A stretch of 64,000 bases of DNA from Petropleomorpha daqingensis (GCF_013408985.1 NZ_JACBZT010000001.1:1302001-1366000); one strand, 5' to 3'. Positions 40,833-50,437 are shown, numbered from the stretch's first letter. Numbers and translations: made by a program. The notes: a model not told the origin generated them from the sequence alone.

Positions 40833-41249
40833 TCAGGCCGGGCCGGTCTCGGTCGGGTCGAGGACGCCGCGCATGAACAGGAAGCAGCCGGGGACGTGCG
40901 CGCCGCCGCGCGCGGCCCACCGGTCGCGGTAGGCGGTCGGGCTCTCCCCCACCATCTGCCGGAACCGCGAGGAGAACGAGCCGAGGCTGGCGAAACCCAC
41001 GGCGGTGCAGATCTCGGTGACCGTGAGGTTGGCGTGCCGCAGCAGATCCTGGGCCCGCTCGATCCGGCGGCGGGTCAGGTACCGGATCGGCGTCTCGCCG
41101 TAGGTCGCCTCGAAGCAGCGGACGAAGTGGTACTTCGAGACGCCGGCGACCGCGGCCAGGCGGTCGAGGTCGAGCGGTTCGGCATAGCGGCGGTCGACGT
41201 GGTCACGGGCCCGGCGCAGGTGACGCAGCAGGTCCCCGCCCGCCGTCAC
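40833..41249 (-). CDS. AraC-family regulator, DNA-binding domain only
   Basis: A 138-aa protein consisting of two AraC helix-turn-helices (LDRLAAVAGVSKYHFVRCFE and VTEICTAVGFASLGSFSSRF) with no separate ligand domain. The start is GTG 41249, overlapping the upstream stop (GTGA). It belongs to the same minus-strand group as the permease-like gene and the 181-aa protein. It probably controls the VOC gene next to it. Confidence 0.88.
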   Translation of the reverse strand: MTAGGDLLRHLRRARDHVDRRYAEPLDLDRLAAVAGVSKYHFVRCFEATYGETPIRYLTRRRIERAQDLLRHANLTVTEICTAVGFASLGSFSSRFRQMVGESPTAYRDRWAARGGAHVPGCFLFMRGVLDPTETGPA

Positions 41250-41791
41250 GACGCGGCGCGGCCGCGGCGCGCGGCGGCGTACGCGCGTGCCCGGAACCGC
41301 GCCAGCGGGCCGTCGGGCACGAGACCGTGCGGCGGGTTGCCGACGGCGTCGAAGCGGACACCGGGATCGACCGGCTCCCGCGCCGCACCGAGAACCAGCC
41401 GGCCGAACGGCCGCCACGGGCCCTGGCCGCGGGCGGCCGCCATGGTGAACCGGCGGGCGCTGCCGTCGTCGGGCAGCGCCGCCAGCCGCAGGGTCCCGGC
41501 GTCGGACCGGTAGCCCATGATCGACGTGTACGCCGTGGCGGCGTCCCGACGTGGCACCGGCACGAACCGCACCACGGGCCCGATCGGCGTGGCCCACAGC
41601 AGCAGGTCCACCGGGCCGTCGGGGATCCGCACCGCGAGGCCGAACACGTCGGGCAGCGGCGCCGGCAGCCCGGCGCTGCGGGAGATCCGGACGACGACGT
41701 CGTCCCGCGCCGGCTCGTCGAGCCACGGCACCCCGAACGGCGCGTGGCCGGTGCCGCGCTCGAGGACGCCGTCGACCAGCACGCCGGCCAT
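41246..41791 (-). CDS. Uncharacterised 181-aa protein (family sometimes labelled phosphodiesterase)
   Basis: A soluble protein with ERGTGHAPFGVPWLDEP, then DVVVRISRSAGLPAPLPDVFGLAVRIP, in which the SRSxGLP...D..GLA pattern recalls the core of catalase-like proteins. No catalase heme ligand or active-site His is evident. I have seen the family annotated as phosphodiesterase without clear support. ATG 41791 follows the permease-like stop by 11 bp. It is co-transcribed with the permease-like and AraC genes. Confidence 0.65.
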   Translation of the reverse strand: MAGVLVDGVLERGTGHAPFGVPWLDEPARDDVVVRISRSAGLPAPLPDVFGLAVRIPDGPVDLLLWATPIGPVVRFVPVPRRDAATAYTSIMGYRSDAGTLRLAALPDDGSARRFTMAAARGQGPWRPFGRLVLGAAREPVDPGVRFDAVGNPPHGLVPDGPLARFRARAYAAARRGRAAS

Positions 41792-41802
41792 TGTGTCCGC
41801 GC

Positions 41803-42873
41803 TCAGGCGGTCGCGGGAACCGCGCCGCGGCGGCCCGCGCCGGCGAGCGTGGCCGCCAGCCCGACGACGCCGTAGACCGCGAGGACGAGCACCGCCCAGC
41901 CCGCGCCGGCCCCGGCGAAGTAGACGATGCCGCGCACCGCACCGGTGGCCGCGCCCGGCGGCAGCCACGGGCCGATCGCCGCCCAGAACGGGGGCAGCAA
42001 TGGTGCCGGGTAGGCACCGCCGGCGCTCGGGTTGCCGAGGACGACGAAGAGCAGGATCGCCAGCCCGATGCCGATCAGCCCGGTCCACACCTGCAGGGCC
42101 ATCGTGATCGCGCCGACGGCGAAGACGACGAGCGCGCCGAAACCCGCGAGGGCCCAGAAGTGCCCGGAGAACACGCCCAGCACCGGACCGGTGAGCACCG
42201 CCCCGCCGATGCCGGAGACCAGCGCGTAGACGGCCAGCGCGCCCAGGCGGACGGCGGTTCGCGCCCGGGTCCGCGGCACCGAGCCGTTGCTGACGCCGAT
42301 GATCGCCGCGACCAGGTAGCCGCCGACGACCCAGCCGACGGCAAGGTAGAACGCCGAGAGCCCGCGCGCGTCCCCGCTCGCGGCCGGGATCGCGTCCTCG
42401 GGAACCAGCGTCCGCTGCTGCGCCGCGTCGACTTGCGTGAACAGCGACGTCAGCGCCGAGCTGACCGCGCCGCCCTCCGCGCCGGCGACCAGCAGCGTGT
42501 CCTGCGTGCCCGTGCCGAGCAGCAGGACGCCGTCCACCTCGCGGTCGGCGAGCTGGGCACGGGCGGCGCTCTCGTCGGCCGCGACCCGTGCGTCGAGCGG
42601 GTCGCCGTCCAGGGCGTCCAGCTGCCGGGCCACCTGCTGCGCGGTGCCGGCCGGCGCACCGGCGGGCGCGACGACGGCCACCGGGATCTCCCGCGGCGTC
42701 GGCGCGTGGAAAGCGCCCACGTAGCTGAGCACGAAACCGAGCTGGAGCAGGAGCACGCCGACCACGAGGAGCGCCGAACGCCGGGTCACGCCCGGGAGCA
42801 GCTCGCGCCGCGGCGCCTCCTGGCGCCCGGTGCGCGGCGTCGTGGTCTCGTCCGCGGCCGTGGTGCTCGCCAT
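41803..42873 (-). CDS. Multi-pass membrane protein, DUF3533/ABC-2 permease-like
   Basis: A 356-aa protein. One N-terminal helix (about 33-54), a large extracytoplasmic domain of about 120 aa ([28 protein letters not shown]), then five or six helices at the C-terminus. This is the layout of YhgE/Pip and DUF3533 proteins, related to ABC-2 permeases but without an ATPase partner here. It is divergent from a TetR gene over a twin operator, so it is likely the TetR target, possibly an export protein. Confidence 0.75.
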   Translation of the reverse strand: MASTTAADETTTPRTGRQEAPRRELLPGVTRRSALLVVGVLLLQLGFVLSYVGAFHAPTPREIPVAVVAPAGAPAGTAQQVARQLDALDGDPLDARVAADESAARAQLADREVDGVLLLGTGTQDTLLVAGAEGGAVSSALTSLFTQVDAAQQRTLVPEDAIPAASGDARGLSAFYLAVGWVVGGYLVAAIIGVSNGSVPRTRARTAVRLGALAVYALVSGIGGAVLTGPVLGVFSGHFWALAGFGALVVFAVGAITMALQVWTGLIGIGLAILLFVVLGNPSAGGAYPAPLLPPFWAAIGPWLPPGAATGAVRGIVYFAGAGAGWAVLVLAVYGVVGLAATLAGAGRRGAVPATA

Positions 42874-42887
42874 CGTCGTCCCCCTCG

Positions 42888-42918
42888 ATACTGACTGGTA
42901 TCCGATACCGACCAGTAT
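42888..42918. promoter_or_regulatory. Twin TetR operators over the divergent promoter
   Basis: Two near-palindromes of the form ATACyGACyrGTAT lie at 42888-42901 and 42905-42918. They are also partial inverted copies of each other. TATGCT (42916-42921) is the likely -10 for the tetR gene, 7 nt before its GTG. A repressor bound here would silence both tetR and the permease-like gene. Confidence 0.7.
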
Positions 42919-42928
42919 GCTCCTGGCC

Positions 42929-43564
42929 GTGACCGGCACAACCCCGCCGAAGGTGACCTCGCGCACGCCCCGCCCGCGTCGCCCGGAGGTCCGCACCCGG
43001 ATCCTCGACGCCGCAGCGACCGTGGTCGCCGAGCGCGGCCTGGCCGCCGCGACGCTCGACCAGGTCGCCGCGGCAGCCGGTTTCACGAAGGGCGCCGTCT
43101 ACTCGAACTTCGCCAGCAAGGACGAGCTCTTCCTGGCCCTGCTCGAGGCGCAGGTGGCCGCCCGGGTCGCCGACGTCGAGCAGACCCTCGCCGCGGCCCG
43201 CACCGTGCCCGAGGCGCTGGCCGCCGTCAGCGCCGACCTCGCCCGCCCGGACCCCCGGACTCAGCTGCTGGCCGTGGAGTTCTGGCAGCGCGCCGTCCGC
43301 GACCCGTCGGTGGCGGCGGCGTTCGCCGAGTCGCGGCGGCGGCTGCGCGCCCAGGTGGTGGCCGCGGCGGCCGCCTTCCTCGCCGGCCTGCCGGAGGACC
43401 CGGGCTGGACCGCCGAGGCGCTCGCACTCGTCGTGATCGCCCTGGCGCACGGGCTGGCCTTCGAGGAGCTCGCCGATCCCGGCTCGGTACCGCCCGGCCT
43501 GGCGGCCCGCGTGCTCGGCGCCCTGGTCGGCTCGGCGACGGATCCTGCCGAGACCGACTCGTGA
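42929..43564 (+). CDS. TetR-family regulator
   Basis: A 211-aa repressor. The N-terminal helix-turn-helix is [37 protein letters not shown] (residues about 25-60), followed by a helical ligand domain ending [17 protein letters not shown] 42929 is preferred: an in-frame ATG at 42917 lies inside the probable -10 and the operator. It is autoregulated and controls the divergent permease-like gene. The inducer is unknown. Confidence 0.88.
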   Translation: MTGTTPPKVTSRTPRPRRPEVRTRILDAAATVVAERGLAAATLDQVAAAAGFTKGAVYSNFASKDELFLALLEAQVAARVADVEQTLAAARTVPEALAAVSADLARPDPRTQLLAVEFWQRAVRDPSVAAAFAESRRRLRAQVVAAAAAFLAGLPEDPGWTAEALALVVIALAHGLAFEELADPGSVPPGLAARVLGALVGSATDPAETDS

Positions 43565-43673
43565 CTTGAGACTGTCAACCGTCGAATTCTGCGCAATCGA
43601 GCGGGTCGGGTTCGGAGACATCTGCCCAGGTCAGCCCGGTGACACGGAACAGTCCGGTCATTACGTTGAGTAC

Positions 43674-43883
43674 ATGCTCTCGACGCTTCTGGTCATCGGT
43701 GGGGTGCTCGTCGGACTCATCGTGCTGTTGGCCGTCATCGTCGCGCTGAGCGCCCGCCCGTCCACGACCGGCGGCAACACCACGCAGCAGTACCCCTCCT
43801 GGGTCGCCGACGCCGGCCGCCCGCACCCCGACGCGTGGTCGCCGCTGTCCACCACGAGCACCGAGATCCGCGCGATCCGGTGA
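43674..43883 (+). CDS. Small single-pass membrane protein
   Basis: A 69-aa protein: one N-terminal membrane helix (LLVIGGVLVGLIVLLAVIVAL) and a polar Pro/Ser/Thr-rich C-terminal tail. The ATG at 43674 is used. The function is unknown. It is followed by a good hairpin terminator. Confidence 0.62.
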   Translation: MLSTLLVIGGVLVGLIVLLAVIVALSARPSTTGGNTTQQYPSWVADAGRPHPDAWSPLSTTSTEIRAIR

Positions 43884-43896
43884 GCTGAGCTCCGGC

Positions 43897-43930
43897 GTCC
43901 CGGCGGCTGCGAGGAGCGCGCCGCCGGGAC
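43897..43930 (+). terminator. Hairpin terminator
   Basis: GTCCCGGCGG (43897-43906) and CCGCCGGGAC (43921-43930) form a perfect 10-bp stem with a 14-nt loop, right after the stop at 43883. Confidence 0.6.
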
Positions 43931-44105
43931 AGACCGGCCTCGTCACGCCCCGAACCGATCGCACGGCGCAGGACTCCCTTCCGGGAGGACCCGCGCTCGG
44001 CCATGATCACAGCCACGGGGGCTCCGGGACCGTCCGGAACCGGAAGTGACGACCTGCGCCGGGGCCCGGTGTCACGGGCAGCCCCGGGGGGAAGCGGGGT
44101 CCGCG

Positions 44106-46193
44106 GTGTCCGACCGGCGCCACCCCCGGCTGCGGGCCTTCCTGCTGCTGTTCGTCGCCGTCCCCCTCGCCGGCGTGCTCATCGCGGCGATGGTCAGCCC
44201 GTGGGTCGTCGGCTCGGGGTTGGTCGCCCGCTCGTCGGCGAACCTGCTCACCCCGCTGCCGTCGGCTCTCGGCGACTCGGTGCTGACCGGCAACACCGTC
44301 GTCCTGGCCGCGGACGGCTCGCTGCTGACGTACTTCTACCGGCAGAACCGGACCCCCGTGTCGTCGGACCGGATCGCGCCGGTGGTGAAGCAGGCCCTGG
44401 TCGACATCGAGGACGCGCGGTTCTACGAGCACCACGGCATCGACCTGGAGGGCACCGCGCGGGCGCTGGTCTCCAACCTGCTCGCCGGGGGCGTGCGGGA
44501 GGGCGGCTCGACGATCACCCAGCAGCTGGTCAAGCAGACCCTGCTGCAGGCGGCGGAGACGGCCGAGGACCGGCAGGCCGCGACCGAGCAGAGCGTCGGC
44601 CGCAAGCTCCGGGAGGCGCGGCTGGCCCTGGCGATGGAGGAGCGGTACACGAAGGACGAGATCCTCACCCGCTACCTCAACCTCGTCTACTTCGGCGAGG
44701 GCGCCTACGGGGTCGAGGCCGCCGCCCGGCGCTACTTCGGCGTCGCCGCCGCCGACCTCGACGTGCTCCAGGCTGCCACGCTGGCCGGGCTGGTGCAGAC
44801 GCCGACCGCCGACAACCCGATCACCGACCCGGTCCGCGCGACCGTGCGGCGCAACCAGGTGCTCGAGCGCATGCACGCGCAGGGCCACCTGTCCGACGCC
44901 GACCTGGCCAGCCTGACCGCCCAGCCGATGACGACCGCGCCGACCCCGCCCCCGCCGAACGGCTGCGTCGGCGCCGTCCTCGGCGGGTTCTTCTGCGACT
45001 TCCTGCAGAAGCACCTGACCCAGGCGCTGGGCATCTCCCAGCAGGTGCTGCAGACCGGCGGGCTGACCATCCGGACGACGCTGCGGCCGGACATCCAGAC
45101 CTCCGGGGACGCCGCCGTCGTCAAGACCCAGCCGATGGGCGCGCCGCTGGCCGCGATCTTCACCTCGGTGGAGCCCGGCACCGGGCACGTGCTGGCGATG
45201 AGCGTCAACCGGCGCTTCGGCTACGACGTGACCGACCCGGCGCAGGAGTCGGTCAACCTCAACGTCGCGGCCAGCCAGGGCGCCGGGTCGACCTACAAGG
45301 TGTTCGTGGCCGCCTCCGCGCTCGAGCGGGGCATCCCGCCGTGGAACACGATCACGACCAGCGACCCGTACACCTCGCGCGTCTACAAGGACGGCTTGGC
45401 GCCCTACACCGTGCAGAACGCCGGCCGGTACCCGCCGACGCTGACGATGGTGGAGGCGCTGATCCGGTCGTCGAACACCTACTTCGTCGCGCTGGAGGAC
45501 CAGCTGGGCAGCGTCGAGGGGCCGGTGCGGATGGCCCAGCGGATGGGGCTGTTCTCCCTCGATCCGGTCGCCGACCAGGTGGTCGCGGAGAACCGCGGCT
45601 CGTTCACCCTCGGCGCCGAGGCCACCAGCCCGCTCGCGCTGGCCAGCGCCTACTCGACGATGGCGGCGAGCGGAACGCAGTGCGACCCGACGCCGGTGAC
45701 CGAGATCCTCGACGCCACGGGGAAGCGGCTGCAGGTGGACGGGCGCTCGGTCGACGTCGGCGACCACTGCACGCCCGGGGCGATGCCGCCGGCGGTGGCC
45801 ACGACGCTCAACCAGATCCTGACCGGCGACGTCGGCCTGCCGATCGGCACCGGCACGCGCGCCCGGATCCCGGGCCACCAGATCGCCGGCAAGACGGGCA
45901 CCAGCCAGAACCGCTACTCGATCGCCTTCATCGGCTACACGCCGCACCTCACGGCGAGCGTCATGGTGCTCAACCCCAAGCACAACCAGGACGTCGGCAC
46001 CTACGGCGGCGGGTACGCCGCGCAGATCTGGCACGACGCGATGGCGCCGATCATCTCGGCCGGCCCCGACGACCCCTTCCCGCCCGCGGGCCTGGAGCTC
46101 GCGCCGCCGGCACCGCCGCCGGTGGTCTCCTCCCCGGGCCCGCCGCAGTTCGGGCCGTTCCCGCCGTTCGGACGGCAGCGTCCCGGCCGCTGA
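44106..46193 (+). CDS. Class A penicillin-binding protein (transglycosylase-transpeptidase)
   Basis: A 695-aa bifunctional cell-wall synthase. One N-terminal membrane helix, then the GT51 domain (EDARFYEHHGID and GGSTITQQLVKQ). The transpeptidase domain has STYK (the catalytic Ser in GAGSTYKVF), SSN (RSSNTYF) and KTG (AGKTGTSQ). A Pro-rich tail closes the protein. GTG 44106 is chosen from the helix position; the frame is open further upstream. It builds and cross-links peptidoglycan outside the membrane. Confidence 0.93.
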   Translation: MSDRRHPRLRAFLLLFVAVPLAGVLIAAMVSPWVVGSGLVARSSANLLTPLPSALGDSVLTGNTVVLAADGSLLTYFYRQNRTPVSSDRIAPVVKQALVDIEDARFYEHHGIDLEGTARALVSNLLAGGVREGGSTITQQLVKQTLLQAAETAEDRQAATEQSVGRKLREARLALAMEERYTKDEILTRYLNLVYFGEGAYGVEAAARRYFGVAAADLDVLQAATLAGLVQTPTADNPITDPVRATVRRNQVLERMHAQGHLSDADLASLTAQPMTTAPTPPPPNGCVGAVLGGFFCDFLQKHLTQALGISQQVLQTGGLTIRTTLRPDIQTSGDAAVVKTQPMGAPLAAIFTSVEPGTGHVLAMSVNRRFGYDVTDPAQESVNLNVAASQGAGSTYKVFVAASALERGIPPWNTITTSDPYTSRVYKDGLAPYTVQNAGRYPPTLTMVEALIRSSNTYFVALEDQLGSVEGPVRMAQRMGLFSLDPVADQVVAENRGSFTLGAEATSPLALASAYSTMAASGTQCDPTPVTEILDATGKRLQVDGRSVDVGDHCTPGAMPPAVATTLNQILTGDVGLPIGTGTRARIPGHQIAGKTGTSQNRYSIAFIGYTPHLTASVMVLNPKHNQDVGTYGGGYAAQIWHDAMAPIISAGPDDPFPPAGLELAPPAPPPVVSSPGPPQFGPFPPFGRQRPGR

Positions 46194-46195
46194 GC

Positions 46196-47641
46196 TCAGC
46201 CGAGCACCAGCTCGGCGGCGCGCTCGCCGAGCATCACCGCGGTCGCGGCCGGCCCGCGGGAGGGCGTCCACGGCAGCACCGAGGTGTCGACGACGCGCAG
46301 CCCCTCGACGCCGCGCACCCGCAGGCGCTGGTCGACCACCGCACCGGCGTCGCCGTCGGGCCCCATCCGGGCGCTGCCGGCCAGGTGCACGGCGGTGCCG
46401 ATCGAGCGCCGCAGCCAGTCGTCCAGCGCGCCGTCGTCGGTCAGGACGTCGTCCGGCGGACCGCCGCGGCGGGCGACCAGCGGTGCCAACGGTGCAGACC
46501 GCAGCAGCTCGACGGCCAGCCGGACGCCCTCCCGCAGCCGGCGGCGGTCGGCCTCCTCGGTGAGGTAGCGCTGCTCGATCCGCGGCAGCGCGGTGGGGTG
46601 GGCGGGGTCCAGGACCAGCCGGCCGCGGCTCTCCTCCGCCTGCAGCGCGACCCGCAGCACCAGGTCGTCGCCCGTGCCGACCGGTGGGAACGGCGTCAGC
46701 CACGGCTGCAGCTCGAGGTCGCCGGTGTTCAGCGCGCTGTGCAGGGGGCCGCCGTCGGCGGGCAGCGGCCGGGACGGCGTCCAGGGCAGGTAGACGTCGG
46801 GGTGGTCGCTGACGTCGGTGCCGACCCCGGGCAGGTCGACGACGACGGGGAGACCGGCGGCGCGGAGCAGGGCCGCCGGCCCGATGCCGGAGAGCAGCAG
46901 CAGGTGCGGTGAGCCGACGGCGCCCGCGGCGAGCACCACCTCGTCGGCCCGGACGACGCCGTCGTCGGTCGCCACGCCCACCGCCCGGCCGCGCTCGACG
47001 AGCACCCGCCGCACCTGCACGCCGCTGCGCACGGTCAGTCCCGGCTGCGGTCGCAGGTACGCGGTCGCGGCGTCGACCCGCAGGCCGCCCGCCACGTTCA
47101 TGGGGATCGGCCCCCAGCCGGGCTCGCCGCCGGCGTTCTTGTCCGGCTCGGCGGGGAAGCCGAGCGCGTCGACGGCGGCGGCGAACGCGTCGACGACCGC
47201 CGAGCCCTGCGCCGGCCGCTGCACCGGCACCGGCCCGCCCGTGCCGTGACCGGGGCGGCCGCCGACATCGCGGTCGTCCTCCAGCCGCCGGAACGCGGGC
47301 AGCACCGCCTCGTACGACCAGAGGTCGTTGCCGGCCGCGGCCCAGCCGGCGCAGTCGGCCGGCGTCGCGCGGACGAAGTAGCCGCCGTTGATCGCGCTGG
47401 ACCCGCCGAGGACCCGGCCGCGCGGCACCCGCACCGACCGCCCCTCGGGCAGCACCGCCGTCACGTCCCAGGTCGCGGGGGAGCCCGGGACGGGCGCCAT
47501 CGACCCGGCGTCGCGCAGATCAGCCGGCACGTCGCCGCCGGCCTCGAGCAGCAGCACCCGGCGGCCGGCCTCGGCGAGGCGGGCGGCGAGCGGGCAGCCG
47601 GCCGAGCCCGCGCCGACGACCACGACCTCGGCGTCAGCCAT
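46196..47641 (-). CDS. GMC-family FAD oxidoreductase
   Basis: A 481-aa flavoprotein. The N-terminal dinucleotide motif is VVVVGAGSAGCPLAARLAEAG. The GMC signatures are GRVLGGSSAINGGYFVR and GAVGSPHLLLLSGIG. The C-terminal catalytic region is SVLPWTPSRGPAATAVMLGERAA, with His in TAVHLAGSARMG. Its shape resembles choline dehydrogenase-like and mycofactocin-associated (MftG) oxidoreductases, but no mycofactocin genes are here. It is the last gene of an MBL-ligase-GMC operon with overlapping ends. Confidence 0.88.
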   Translation of the reverse strand: MADAEVVVVGAGSAGCPLAARLAEAGRRVLLLEAGGDVPADLRDAGSMAPVPGSPATWDVTAVLPEGRSVRVPRGRVLGGSSAINGGYFVRATPADCAGWAAAGNDLWSYEAVLPAFRRLEDDRDVGGRPGHGTGGPVPVQRPAQGSAVVDAFAAAVDALGFPAEPDKNAGGEPGWGPIPMNVAGGLRVDAATAYLRPQPGLTVRSGVQVRRVLVERGRAVGVATDDGVVRADEVVLAAGAVGSPHLLLLSGIGPAALLRAAGLPVVVDLPGVGTDVSDHPDVYLPWTPSRPLPADGGPLHSALNTGDLELQPWLTPFPPVGTGDDLVLRVALQAEESRGRLVLDPAHPTALPRIEQRYLTEEADRRRLREGVRLAVELLRSAPLAPLVARRGGPPDDVLTDDGALDDWLRRSIGTAVHLAGSARMGPDGDAGAVVDQRLRVRGVEGLRVVDTSVLPWTPSRGPAATAVMLGERAAELVLG

Positions 47642-48935
47642 CGAGGCCCAGCACGGCCGGCAGGTCGAGCCGGCGCACCTTGCCGGTGGAGGTGCGGGGC
47701 AGCTCCTCGACCGGGCGCAGCTCCTTGGGCCGCTTGGCGGCGGCCAGCCGCTCGCGAGCCCAGTCCCCCAGCTCCGCGGAGACCACGGAGCCCACGTAGG
47801 CGGCGACCACCCGCTGGCCCCAGCGCTCGTCGGGGACGCCGAAGACCGCGCTCTCCACCACGCCGGGGTGCGCGTCGAGCACCGCCTCCACCTCGGCGGG
47901 GTAGACGTTCACCCCGCCGGAGATGACGAGGTCCTCCCGGCGGCCGTCGAGCCAGACGAATCCGTCGTCGTCCACCCGGCCCAGGTCGCCGACGGTGATC
48001 CGGTCGCCGCGCCAGGCCGCCGCCGTCTTCTCCGGCGCCCGCCAGTACTCGAAACGCGCCCACCGCGGCACGGCGCACCACAGCTGGCCGCGCTCGTCGG
48101 CGGACATCTCCCTGCCCGGGCGCGCCCGGCCGACCGAGCCGGGCCGGGCCAGCCACTCGGCGGCCGGGCAGACGGTGAACTGCGCCTCGGTGGAGCCGTA
48201 GAACTCGACCACCGAGTCGGCCGGCAGCGCGTCGAGCACCGCGCGCTTGAGCGGTTCGGGGCAGGGCGCCCCGGCGTGCGCGAGCAGCCGGAACGACGAC
48301 CAGTCGATCCCGCGGCCCAGCAGCCGCTGCAGGTGGGTGGGGACGGCGAAGGCGGTGGTCGGCCGGTGCGCCGCGATCGCCGCCGCGGCCCGGTCGGCGT
48401 CGAACGGCCCGGGCAGGACGACGTCGCCGCCGGCCAGCAGCGTGTGCGTGGCGAAGCGCAGCGGCGCGGAGTGGTGCAGCGGGGAGAGCACCAGGTGCCG
48501 GTCGCCCGGCTCGAAGCCCCAGAGCTCCAGCTCCTCACCGGCCAGGGCGCGGGCGTCGTCCTCGCCCAGGACGCCGGACCAGACGCCCTTGCGCCGGCCG
48601 GTCGTGCCCGAGGTGTAGTGCATCGGCCGGGCCAGCGGCACGTCGGCGAGGTCGGCCTCGGCGTCGCCCGCGAGCAGCCGCTCCGGGTCCCCGCCGAGGT
48701 CGAGGGCCGGGTCGGCGTCCTCGACGAGGTCGGCCCGCTCGCCGGGCGGCAGGCCCGGGTCGAGGACGACGGGCACGACCCCGGTGCGCAGCGCGCCGAG
48801 CACCACGGCCAGCAGCGCGGGCGACCCGGCCGCGCTCAGCAGGACGCGGTCGCCGGTCCGCAGGCCGCCGGCGGCCAGTGCCGCGGCGGCCCGGCGCTGG
48901 TCGCGCAGGCTGTCGGCGGCGCGGACGACGGTCAT
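47634..48935 (-). CDS. AMP-forming acyl-CoA synthetase-like ligase
   Basis: A 433-aa ANL-superfamily enzyme, shorter than the usual 500-550 aa because the N-terminal part is compact. Adenylation motifs are YTSGTTGRRKGV, YGSTEAQ, TVGDLGRVDDDGF and the hinge GRREDLVISGGVNVYP. The catalytic Lys is in PRTSTGKVRRLDL. It probably activates a carboxylic acid. It is coupled to an MBL hydrolase (ATGA) upstream and to the GMC oxidoreductase downstream, suggesting a small catabolic or biosynthetic pathway. Confidence 0.88.
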   Translation of the reverse strand: MTVVRAADSLRDQRRAAAALAAGGLRTGDRVLLSAAGSPALLAVVLGALRTGVVPVVLDPGLPPGERADLVEDADPALDLGGDPERLLAGDAEADLADVPLARPMHYTSGTTGRRKGVWSGVLGEDDARALAGEELELWGFEPGDRHLVLSPLHHSAPLRFATHTLLAGGDVVLPGPFDADRAAAAIAAHRPTTAFAVPTHLQRLLGRGIDWSSFRLLAHAGAPCPEPLKRAVLDALPADSVVEFYGSTEAQFTVCPAAEWLARPGSVGRARPGREMSADERGQLWCAVPRWARFEYWRAPEKTAAAWRGDRITVGDLGRVDDDGFVWLDGRREDLVISGGVNVYPAEVEAVLDAHPGVVESAVFGVPDERWGQRVVAAYVGSVVSAELGDWARERLAAAKRPKELRPVEELPRTSTGKVRRLDLPAVLGLDG

Positions 48936-49798
48936 GCCCGGCGGACCGCCGCGCCGTCGTCCTCGACCCGGCCCTCGGCGACCAGCTTCGCCAGCGTCGC
49001 GCGGGTCGACTGGGACGCGGCTGGCCACACCTCGCGGGGATAGGCCGCGTAGATCGTCGCCACCAGCTCGTCGACGGTGCCGGAGCCGTCGCCGAGAGCG
49101 GCGAGGATCTGCTCCTCGCGGTAGGCCCGGTGCGCGAGGTAGAACTCGAGCACGGCGGCCGGGTCCTCGGTCAGCTCGGGACCGTGGCCGCAGTAGAGGG
49201 CGCTCGGGCCGAGGTCGTGCACGCGGCGCAGCGACTCCAGGTACGCGACGACGTCCCCCTCGGGGTGGGTGACCACCGAGGTGCCGCGCCCGAGGACGTG
49301 GTCGCCGACCAGGACGGCGCCGGACTCCAGCCGGAAGGCCAGGTGGTCACCGGTGTGCCCCGGCGTCGGGACGACGTCCACCGCCGTGCCGGCCAGCGCC
49401 AGCCGCTCCCCCGGCTCCAGCAGGCGGCCGCGGGCCCCGGCGACGTCGGAACGGGCGGCGGCCACCTGCGCGTCGAAGTGCGCGCCCCACGGCTGCGCCG
49501 CCTCGGCGTGGTCGCCGTGGTGGTGGGTGACCAGGACGGCGACGCAGCGGGCCTCGCGCGCCGCGAGGGCCGCCTCGACCGCCGCGAGGTGCGCCGCGTC
49601 GTCCGGACCGGGATCGACGAGCACGGCCTGCCCGCTGCCCGGCGCGCCGACCACGTAGGTGTTGGTGCCGTCGAGGGTCATGCCCGACGGGTTGGGCGCC
49701 AGGACCCGCGTGACCAGCGGCTCCAGCTCGGCGGTGCGCGGCATGCGACCGAAGCCGGGCAGGTCCCAGGTGGCGCGCGGGTCAGGTGGTGCTTCCAC
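48932..49798 (-). CDS. MBL-fold hydrolase, LACTB2-like
   Basis: A 288-aa metallo-beta-lactamase-fold protein. The metal site is THHHGDHAEA, followed by PTPGHTGDHLAF, VGDHVLG and YCGHGPEL. The C-terminal winged helix (YPREVWPAASQSTRATLAKLVAEGRVE) is the BLACT_WH extension typical of LACTB2-type nucleases/hydrolases. GTG 49798 is used. It is the first gene of an operon with an acyl ligase and a GMC oxidoreductase; hydrolysis of a thioester or RNA is possible. Confidence 0.88.
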   Translation of the reverse strand: MEAPPDPRATWDLPGFGRMPRTAELEPLVTRVLAPNPSGMTLDGTNTYVVGAPGSGQAVLVDPGPDDAAHLAAVEAALAAREARCVAVLVTHHHGDHAEAAQPWGAHFDAQVAAARSDVAGARGRLLEPGERLALAGTAVDVVPTPGHTGDHLAFRLESGAVLVGDHVLGRGTSVVTHPEGDVVAYLESLRRVHDLGPSALYCGHGPELTEDPAAVLEFYLAHRAYREEQILAALGDGSGTVDELVATIYAAYPREVWPAASQSTRATLAKLVAEGRVEDDGAAVRRA

Positions 49799-49868
49799 GC
49801 CAGGGAACCTAGCGACGAGGGAAGGAACGGGAAGGACCGGGGAAGACCCGGCCGCTAGCCTGCCTCGC

Positions 49869-50378
49869 ATGCGCCGAACCCTGACCCTGTGCCGGACCGC
49901 GCTGGCCGGAGCGGCCGTCGCCGTCCTGCTGACCGCCTGCGGCGGCGGCAACAGCAACGACTCCGCCTCGACCAGCTCCTCGAAGGCCACCACCAGCTCC
50001 TCGTCCAGCAGCGCGGCTGCCGCGGACACCGAGTTCTGCCAGCAGGCCGCGACCCTCGACCAGGACCTCGGTGGCCTCACCAACTCGACCGACCCCTCGC
50101 AGCTCGCGCCGGCCCTGCAGGCGATCTCCCAGCGGCTGCACCAGCTGACCCCGCCGGCCGAGATCGAGACGGACTGGAACTCCCTGGTCGGCGCGATCGA
50201 CCAGCTCGCCCAGGCCGCCGCGCAGACCGACTTCACCAACCAGGAGCAGGCGACCGCGTTCGCGCAGACGGCCGCCCAGCTGGAGACGCAGCTCGGGTCG
50301 GCGGCCACCAACGTCGAGAACTACCTGTCCAACCAGTGCGGGATCGCCGAGACCGAATCGGCCTCGCCGACCAGCTGA
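49869..50378 (+). CDS. Helical lipoprotein
   Basis: A 169-aa lipoprotein with lipobox LLTAC, a Ser/Thr linker, and a Gln/Ala-rich four-helix domain (FCQQAATLDQDL, ALQAISQRLHQL, LEtQLGSAATNV-like segments) with Cys at both ends. I do not know the family. It resembles cell-wall-exposed helical bundles. It is followed by a strong bidirectional hairpin. Confidence 0.75.
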   Translation: MRRTLTLCRTALAGAAVAVLLTACGGGNSNDSASTSSSKATTSSSSSSAAAADTEFCQQAATLDQDLGGLTNSTDPSQLAPALQAISQRLHQLTPPAEIETDWNSLVGAIDQLAQAAAQTDFTNQEQATAFAQTAAQLETQLGSAATNVENYLSNQCGIAETESASPTS

Positions 50379-50395
50379 GCGATCCGGACGACGCA

Positions 50396-50432
50396 CCGCG
50401 GCCCGCCTCCTCCCCCGAGGGGCGGGCCGCGG
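50396..50432. terminator. Bidirectional hairpin terminator
   Basis: CCGCGGCCCGCC (50396-50407) and GGCGGGCCGCGG (50421-50432) form a perfect 12-bp stem with a 13-nt loop between convergent genes. Confidence 0.65.
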
Positions 50433-50437
50433 TCGCG

